Source: Colius striatus
Lineage: Eukaryota > Chordata > Aves > Coliiformes > Coliidae
Reading direction: 5' to 3'
Assembly (NCBI RefSeq): GCF_028858725.1
Contig: NC_084759.1
Location: 93,950,362-94,014,361 of the forward strand
Length of the DNA: 64,000 bases
Shown here piece after piece: positions 39,301 to 48,300 of the stretch. Under the pieces are notes generated by a model that saw only the letters and a list, made by a program, of their open reading frames with translations, was not told where the DNA came from and made no database searches. A program made the position numbers and the translations under genes. The number at the start of each line of letters is the position of its first letter. The stretch's first letter is position 1.

Positions 39301-42300
39301 ATCCCATACACTTGCTTTTAATACATCCTCAACTAAAAAAGAACGGTAAGGCAAAACACTTAGACCAACAGCTCACCTGTCACAACTCAGAGTTGCAATG
39401 TACTGGCCTAGAGGATCCCAAGTTATTCCTTGGACGTAACTCTTGTGTTCATTTAGTATTGAAACTTTCTGTCCTGAAATTACAAATAGTTTTCAGATGT
39501 TAAATTCAAACATGTTTGAAAACATTTCTTACTTGGAGAAATAAGGAAAAAAAAAAAAAGAGAAATCATCTTTTAAACATAGAAACTGTTAAATTGATGG
39601 TACCTTATAAGAATAATAGAAAAAGCTGCCTTATTTTCAGAATATTTACAAGTATGGTAAATTGTGACATAAGGTTTGTTCCCCACAAACTAACTCAGAT
39701 AAGTAACTTGGCTTAGGCATTAAACATGAAATACTCCTGTTCTGAAATATACTTAAAACCTTTTTGATTTAGGAAAAAACTTCTCAGGCCAAGTCTAGAA
39801 TAAGTGAATTTGGCTGAATACTAAGCCAGAAATTCCAGTGTTAAAACACAGCTTCCAGCTGGGGGAGTGGATGAACTCATCCACTCTGCTGAACAGGCAC
39901 TGAAAGAAAACCTACACTACACACATGTTGACTGACACTTGCATATGGGCAGCTTTCAGAAGAAAATTTGCAAGTGTTAACTCACATTCTTCCACAGCTT
40001 ATTGTCATGAAGCTCTCTCAAAATAATGAGCTCTCTGACCCAAACTGATGTTCCCACAGTTCAGCGTCTCAAATCCAGAACATTGTGATGAGGTATAGAA
40101 TCATCATGGAATGGTAGGGGTTGGAAGGGACCTTTAGAGATCACCTAGTCCAACCCCCCTGCCAAAGCAGGTCCACCTATAGTTACAGATAATTCTCACA
40201 AAGTACTCTAATTCAAATACTAGTGACAGGTGGAGGTTTTTTCCTATTAGCTAGGTGTTGCTTTGTTGCAAAGAAATACCATAAGCTGAAAAGTTCCAAA
40301 GACAATAGCTCCTCAAAAAGATAACACAAAGAGAGCTGAAGCCTTGCTTTGTAATACCAAAAGCCTTTCTGGTGCTGGGTTCTGTCTCTGACAGTGGTCA
40401 ACAACAGATGCCTAAGGAAGAACAAACGTGGACTGGTATTTCTATAGGACATGCTGTAAGCTGCCAATACTTTGTATCTGAAGGACTTAAGCCAGTGAGG
40501 GTCACTTTGTGCTGAACAGCCCTATGGATTTTTACTATTAATTTTATTCCAGCCTTTTTTTTCCTTTCAGCCTGGCTATCACTAGAAGCTATCCTTGAAA
40601 CTTTCTTTTTATATGCCTACAACTTCAATCACAGAGCCTAGATTTTCCAGTAATAGCTTCTTACTTCCAACTTACTAGTTGTGTCTCTGCCTAGAAGACA
40701 TAAATACCCTCCATGACATTAATAGAACGCTAACTGAAAGCAGTGAGAAGGGAAGACATTACACATACGTATCAGCTTAAGAGGCCATTCAGTTGGGGTT
40801 TTTTTAGTAATAATTCTAATAGGTATCTCCCCCTTTGAAGTTGTTACAAGCAGTGTGAGATGCAAGAGACATTTGGTCACAATGGCTTACTCTAAGAACA
40901 CTCACTTTTACTTGAACATTCATGTATTTATGGTAAAGTGTTCTGGAAAGGAGTATATGTGACAGTTTGGATAAGAGAGACCATAAGCATCCAAACCCAG
41001 AACTCCAAAAACACCAGCAGTTGAATATTCATATTTTCATGTGTATATGCACTGAAAAATTAACCTGGATTCTACTTTATTTTTCTTAATAAGACACTAT
41101 ATATTATAAATGTGAGATAAAATATTAATTTTAGAGAAAGTTAAGTATTTTCACTATTAATTTACAGTAATGATTACACTGCTAATAAGAAAACAGTAAG
41201 CCATTGTAAAGTAACCTAATGTAGCTGGTTACTACCAGAACTTCTATAGATGAGCCTTTAATGCAGAACACAAGCAATCCCACAGCAGTGGGATGAGAGT
41301 GAGCAGAACTGTTTTGCCTAGTGAAGCCTGAGTTTGAGGAGTACGTGGAATTGCATGAATTTCCCGAATACTCCCTGCTGAAGAAGTTACTTAAATGTAA
41401 GTTTGGCCACCCTGAGGATATCTTTATATGCTGGGCTATCTTCCTGACAACTCTAGAAATCTATTAAGCACAAAAAACGTGCTTTCAACTCTTTCAGTAA
41501 ATACAGTGAGGCAATCCCACCAGAACCGGACACAAGTGAGCAACGTAGCATTCACCTTTATTGACATCCCACATTATAGCTGTATTATCTACTGAAGCAG
41601 ACACCATGTAATTTCCATCTGAGGTCCAACAAATATCATATACATCTTCTAAGTGCCCTCTAGAAGGCAGAAAAGAAGAAATCAAATATTAATTTTAAAA
41701 TTAACAGCTACATGTAAACGTGAGGCTTATGCATTTTGAGGTGGAAAAAAAACACCCAATATCAGAGGCAAATAAAGTATCACTGAAGTAAAACAAAAAG
41801 CAGGTATTTCAAGTTTTTAAAAGAATTTGAATATTCCAGAAGGACGTAAACATTACAAAAAAGCATATCTTACTTCTATTCAAAATAAGTCTGTCTTTTC
41901 AACAGGTCTTTTTCCACAGACAATGAAAACTCCCTGTTTGAAGTCATTTATTAATTTGTATCTAGAGATCAGGAACATTTCTAGGATTTGTACAAACAGA
42001 CAACAAAACACTACATCAAAGCAATTGGAAAGCATCACTACTCAAGAAAACTTTCCTGCATATTTATGGTCTTCATAAAAGCAGTAAACAAACATGCATA
42101 CTCAGCAGAATTACATGAAACACAGAGAATTAAGTTTGATTTAGCCTTGGTTCAACAAACATTGCAAGATACTCCAAACCACCTTAGAAAGGGTCCATCA
42201 AAACCAATTTTAATTGCTTGTCATTTGAAGACATCGTACAGTGTGATAACAACAAATATTTGCAACACTGAGTTTTAAGTAAGGAGGTTTAGGTTTGTTT

Positions 42301-45300
42301 GCTTTAATTCTAATGTCCCTAAAGAACTATGCTGGTGCTTCAAGCAATCCTACTAGCACTTTCAAAACTGTTCTCACATGAACCCCAGCAGCTGCAGAGA
42401 ATCTACCAGTTATGGACAGCAGAGTTACTTATTTTTTGTAAACAGGTGTAAATTCTTAATGATTTTATCAATACAAACAAATGAGACATCAAAACTTTTC
42501 ACAGATACTACACAAATGCTCATTCAAAATGCATTTCAGAGTCCAGAACTATTAACTTCTTTCAGACTTCAGCTGAGAGTGAGAATAGAACACTGCTGTA
42601 GTTCAACTGCTAGCGGTAGCTTGATGCCTTCACCACTATCAGCTAATATTCTTAGCAGTCATATTGTATTAATCATTGTACACTTGAAACAAAAGCTGTG
42701 TAATACAGTAAATTTTCAACTGTTACAACTAACGAGTTGAAACAGACTGGTCGAGTCTCACAGCTATCATCTGGCAAAATTCCATGCATTACTTCCTGAC
42801 GCTTTTTCCTTCAAGAAAAATCAAAATTTCCACTATAAAGCTAATAGGTAAAACTTCACATTTACTTTATAGATCTCTGTGCTAAGCTTTAAGTGGCTGG
42901 AACCAGTTCCAGGAATTTCAGGAACCAATTTCAGAGCACATCAGTTATGTTACACAGGTGCTAAATCTTCTGCTTTAACAGTAGACATCGGTTGGCACTC
43001 CATCCAAAAAAAACCCCAGTTAAATACAAGAGAAGGATGAATATTACAGCAAGGAAATTTCAGACAGCTTTGAGTTCTACATACACTGAACAGAAGGCTG
43101 CCACATGATAAAAGCTGCTGGAGAATCCAAAGCACTGGACAGAAAACAAACTCATAAAATCTTAAGGCTACCTTAAAGTTTTGATGACTGTCCAGTTCTC
43201 CTTGTTGAGCTGAGCTTCATCTTCATCCTGAAAAACTAATGGTTCCAGTTCTTTGCTATCATTCAGTTTCCACAACAAAATAACAGCATCTGTAGGGGGA
43301 AAAAAAAAAATCAAACTAAGCTTATTTCTTCCCCACTCACAGTTTTGTTGAAGCACTAACATTTAGTTCAACACTACAACCATCTGGCACAAGGCAGAGG
43401 AAAAGCAGCCCTCACCATCTCCTCCAGATGCCAGGATCTCACCGCTTGGAGAGAATCGCACGACGTTTACTGCTTTGGTGTGTCGGGCGAGGTTCGACAA
43501 GAACTCCACGATTGCTTTTCCATCTGGTCCTTTTTCCACTTTCCATATCTATTTGCAAAAGTATTACTGGGGGTTTTCAGGAACAAAATGTAATACATAT
43601 ATATACATATATATATATATACACACACACACACCACTTCAGCAATTCACCACTTACTCCTTAGGAAGTGATTCTGAACTTATTATCTGAAAGTTTCAGA
43701 CCTAAAGCTGTAGTTGCACCAAAATTATTCCCTTTGTGAGCTACAGCTGCATACTGTGTTTACATGGCAAGGTTTTGGTAGCTGGAGGAGGCCTCAACAA
43801 CAGCTTCTATGAGAAGACACCAGAAGCTACCCCTATGTTGGACAGAGCCAGTTCCAGACAGCTCCAAGATTGTCCCACTTCTGGCCAAATCAGTGACACT
43901 GGTGGTACCTCTGTGATAACATATTTAAGAAAGGGTAAAAAAAAACTGCACAGCAGCTGAGTTAGAGGAGTAAGAAAAATGTAAGAGAAATAGCCCTGCA
44001 GACAACAAGGTGAGCAAATAATGAGGGGAAGATGTACTCCAGGTGCTGGAGCATATTCCCTGTCAGCTCCTGCAGCCCAAGGAGGTCCACAGTGGAGCAG
44101 GTGATTGTGCTCTGAAGGAAGCTGCACTCTGTGGACAGCTCACGTTGGAATAGGATCCTGTTAGGAGCTGTGGAAAGAAGCCCATGCAGGAGCAGGTTTT
44201 CTGGCAGAAACCAGGACCCTCTGGGGGTCCCACACAGGAGCAGTCTGATTGTGAAGGACTGTATCCCATGCAAACAACTAACACTGGAGTAGTTCAAGAA
44301 CTGGAGCCTGTGGAAAGGATCCATGTTGGAGAAGTACACGGAGGGCTGTCTTCCGTGGGAGTGATTCCCCGCTGGAACAGTGGAAAAACATGAGAAAGAA
44401 GGAGCAGCAGAGACAATGCATCATAAACTGACTGCAGTCCCCACTCCCTGTCCCCTGAATTTCTCAGAGGGAAGGAAGCAGAAGAGTCATGAATGAAGTT
44501 AAGCCTGGAAGGGAGGGAGTGGTGGAGGAAAGATGGTTTTAGTTTTCTCGTTTCTCACTATCCTACTCTGTTATTAACTGGCAATAAACTAATTTCCTTA
44601 AGCAGACTCTGCTTTGCCCATAACAGTAATTAGCAAGTGATCTCCCTGTCCTTATCTTGACCCATGATGTTTTCCATCATATTTTCTCCCTGTCCTATTG
44701 AGATGAGTAGCTTGGTGGGCACTTGGTGGCCAGCCAAAGCCAATCCACCACAAGCTGTGATTATATTGCAGCTTTTTTCAGTCTGAGGACATATACATTA
44801 CTATTTCCAGTAAATTAAAAAAAAAAAAAACAACCAACCAACCATATAACACCATTCTCCATTCACTGAGAATCTCTAGCTTCAAAGGTCGCAAATACAA
44901 ACATTCAATAGTATAGAGTTACAATATCTTGTTAACAAATCACAGAATCTTAAGTGTTGGAAAGGAACTGAAAAGATCTAGTCCAACCCTCCTGTAAGTG
45001 TAGGATCATGTAGAGTACATCACACAGGAACTCACCCAGGTGGGTTTTGAACATCTCCAGAGAAGGAGACTCCACAACCCGTTTGGGTGGCCTGTTCCAG
45101 TGCTCTGCCACCCTCAGCAGTGAAGAAATTTTTCCTTATGTTTCTTTGGAACCTTTTGTGTTGCCACTTGTACCCGCTGTCCCTTGTCCTGTCATTGGAC
45201 ATCATTGAAAAGAGCCTGGCTCCATCCTCCCAACATCCACGAGTCATGGTTTGACATGACAGCCATTTCTGGTAGTAGGGAAGGGGCTGTAAAGATGGCT

Positions 45301-48300
45301 CCTGTAAGAAGTTGTTCAAAACTCCCCCCAGTTCTGAGCCAGGTCCACTTCTGGGGCTGAGCCAATTAGATGCCTCCACAATCACTTTTTAAGAAGCCAG
45401 AAGAGGAGGCTTCCTCCTGTTCCTCCTTCTTTTGCCCCTTCATCTTTTCTGACTGGTGGTGGTGCAAGGAGTTGGGAGATAGAGAGAAGTGACCATGTGG
45501 ACCCCAAGGTCAGTGAGGGGAGAAGAACATGTGCTGGAGCAGAGACTTCCCTGCATCCTGTGGAGAGGACTAGTGAAGCTGAGATTTGTTTGCACTTTGC
45601 TAAACACCCTGCATCAGGGGCAGTGACTCACTTTGTTAAAGACCTCATGCCAGGGGCAGTGACTATGGCCAGAGGAGGCCGTGTCCTGTGTGATGGACCC
45701 CATATTCATAGAAGTTGTAACTGTGGCGAAGAACCCATGGCAAAGAAGTCTGTTAAGGACTGTGTCCCAGGGGAGAGACCCCATATCAGAGCAGGGGAAG
45801 AAGGCAAGAAGTCATCCTCATCTGAGAAGCAGCAGAGCCCATCTGTGAGACTCCTGTTCCCTGAGAGAATCTTCCATTCCCTGCCCCCTGAGCCACTGAG
45901 GTGGGAGGAGGTAGAGATATCGGGAGCAGTGAGCTGAGCCTGGGAAGAAAGGAGGGATGGGTGAGGGAGATCTTAAAGTGCTGGCTGTAATTTTCTGAAT
46001 CATCCTACCCCCTTTTTGGTTTTTGTTCTATTCTGTTTCTTGTAGGTAGTAGAATCAACTTTCCTACTTTCCTCTCCAAGTACTGGAGTCTGTTTTGCCT
46101 GGAACCATAATTGGCAGCAAGCCCTCCCTGCTCATCTCAGTACACAACCTTGGTTATCTTTTTTCCTCTCATTTTTCTGGGGCCTCCACCATCCTAGCAA
46201 GGGTGGGGGTGGATTTGGGGCAGTGAGCAAGAGACTGTCATGATGCTTCTTTGCTGGCTGGGCAAAACCATGACATTGCCCTTTATGTATTTGTAAACAC
46301 TAATCAGATCACCCCTCAGTCTCCTCCAAGCTAAAGAGCTGCAGCTCCCTCAGCCTTTCATCATAAGGGAGATGCTCCACTTCATCTTGGTGGCCCTGTG
46401 CTGAACTCTCTCCAACAGCTCTCTGTCCTTCTTGAACTAAGGGGCCCAGAACTGGACACAGTATTCCAGATGTGGTCTCACAAGGGCAGAGTAGAGGAGG
46501 AGGAGAACCTCTCGACCTACGGCCCATAGCCCTTCTAATACACCCCAGGATGCCATTGGCCTTCTTGGCCACGAGGGCACACTGCTAGATCATGGTCATC
46601 CTGCTGTCACCAGGACCTACACTACTGCCTGTACTGGTACATGGGGTTATTCTTTCCCAGACACAAGACTCTACACTTGCCCTTGTTGAAATTCATTAGA
46701 TTTCTCCCTGCCCAACCCTCCAGCCTGTCCAGGTCCTGTTGAATGGGAGCACAGCCTTCTGTTGTGTCAGACACTCCCCCCAGTTTAGTATCATCAGCAA
46801 ACTGACAGTGCCCTCTGTTCCCTCATCAAGGTCATTAATGAATGGAATGAACAGTACTGGTCGCAGCACTGACCCCTGAGGGACTCCACTAGACACAGGC
46901 CTCCAACTAGACCCTGCCCCACTGATCACAACTCTCTGCCTTCTTCCTTACAACTGGTTAACAATCCACCTCACTACCTGATCATCCAGCCCACTCTTTC
47001 TTAAGTTTCGCTGAGAGGATGCTGTTGGAGACAATGTGAAATGATTTACTGAAATCAAGCTAGACCACCTCCACTGCACTGCTACCATCTGTCCACCCGG
47101 CTACAGCTTCATAAAAGGCTATCAGGTTGGTCACACATGACTTGCCCTTGGTATAGCCATGCTGACTGCTCGCAGTGACCCTCTTGTCCTTTAAATGCCT
47201 GGAGACAGCACCCAGCATAAGGTGTTACATCACCTTTCCAGGGATGGAAGTGAGGCTGACTGGTCTGTAGTTACCTGGCTTCTCTTCTGCAGTGACTGCA
47301 GTGACATTTGCTTTCCTCCAGTCCTCAGGCACCTCTCCTTTTCTCCAGACTTACTGAAGATAAAGGAGAATGGTTTAGCAATGAGTTCCACCAGCTCCTT
47401 CAGTACCCGTGGGTGCATCCTGTCAGGGCCCATGGATTTATGTACATCCAGATTGCTCAACTGATCCTTAACTCAAAATCCATTAATCACAAATGATAAG
47501 TCTTAAAAAAAACCCTGATTACTACAGGAGAATAAAAACATACTAGCTCTCATTAGAAGTCTGAGCAAGTTCAACAGTTTTGCAGTATACCCCCGATTTC
47601 AATAGATTTACTGTTTTCAAACATGGTTTGAGCAAGAACAAAAATAATTCTGGTTCCCCACTGATCATAACCACAGCATTAAGACAGTTGCATGATACAG
47701 ATACTTTTCCAGTAATGCTGGCTTAAGGAGTTCCTGATCCCACTTGTTCTCGATTTTGCAGTGCATAATGATGCCACTCCTGCTGCTGTACTTATGTCCT
47801 GGCTCAACTATAACAGCAACACTGTTTTGTCTCTATACTGCAGGACTAAGGCAACAGATGGCTAAATCCCATTAGGTGTTTCAAATAACCTATTCTTGGA
47901 TGCAGCTCAGTTCAGAAAAACAAAACAAAAACCCAATAAACAGGTCTTAAAAATAGTATACCAAACAATAAGGCAGTCTGAATAACCTCCTTAACTTCTG
48001 CTAGTTTTCTCACTTTATACGATAGTCTTCCAACAGATGAAGTAGCAGAGGTATCTTATGTTGAATAACAGTTTAGACCTGGCTGGGTGCCAGGTGCCCA
48101 CCAAGTAGTTCTCCTCTACTGGAAGTGAGAGACAGAAATGTAACAAAGGGCTCCTGAGTTTAGATAAAGACAGGGAGATCACTCAGCAACTACCACCACA
48201 GGCAAAACAGACCGAACCCGGGGAGAAAAGGATTTGATTTATTAAAGAACCATCGAAACAGTAGGGAAATGAGAAATAAGGGATATAGTTTAGCTTAGTG

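Noticed and set aside
45235-46282. Target-site duplication for LTR copy D
   Set aside because: Left flank AGTCA and right flank TGACA are near inverted, not direct, repeats; they belong to the element's own ends.
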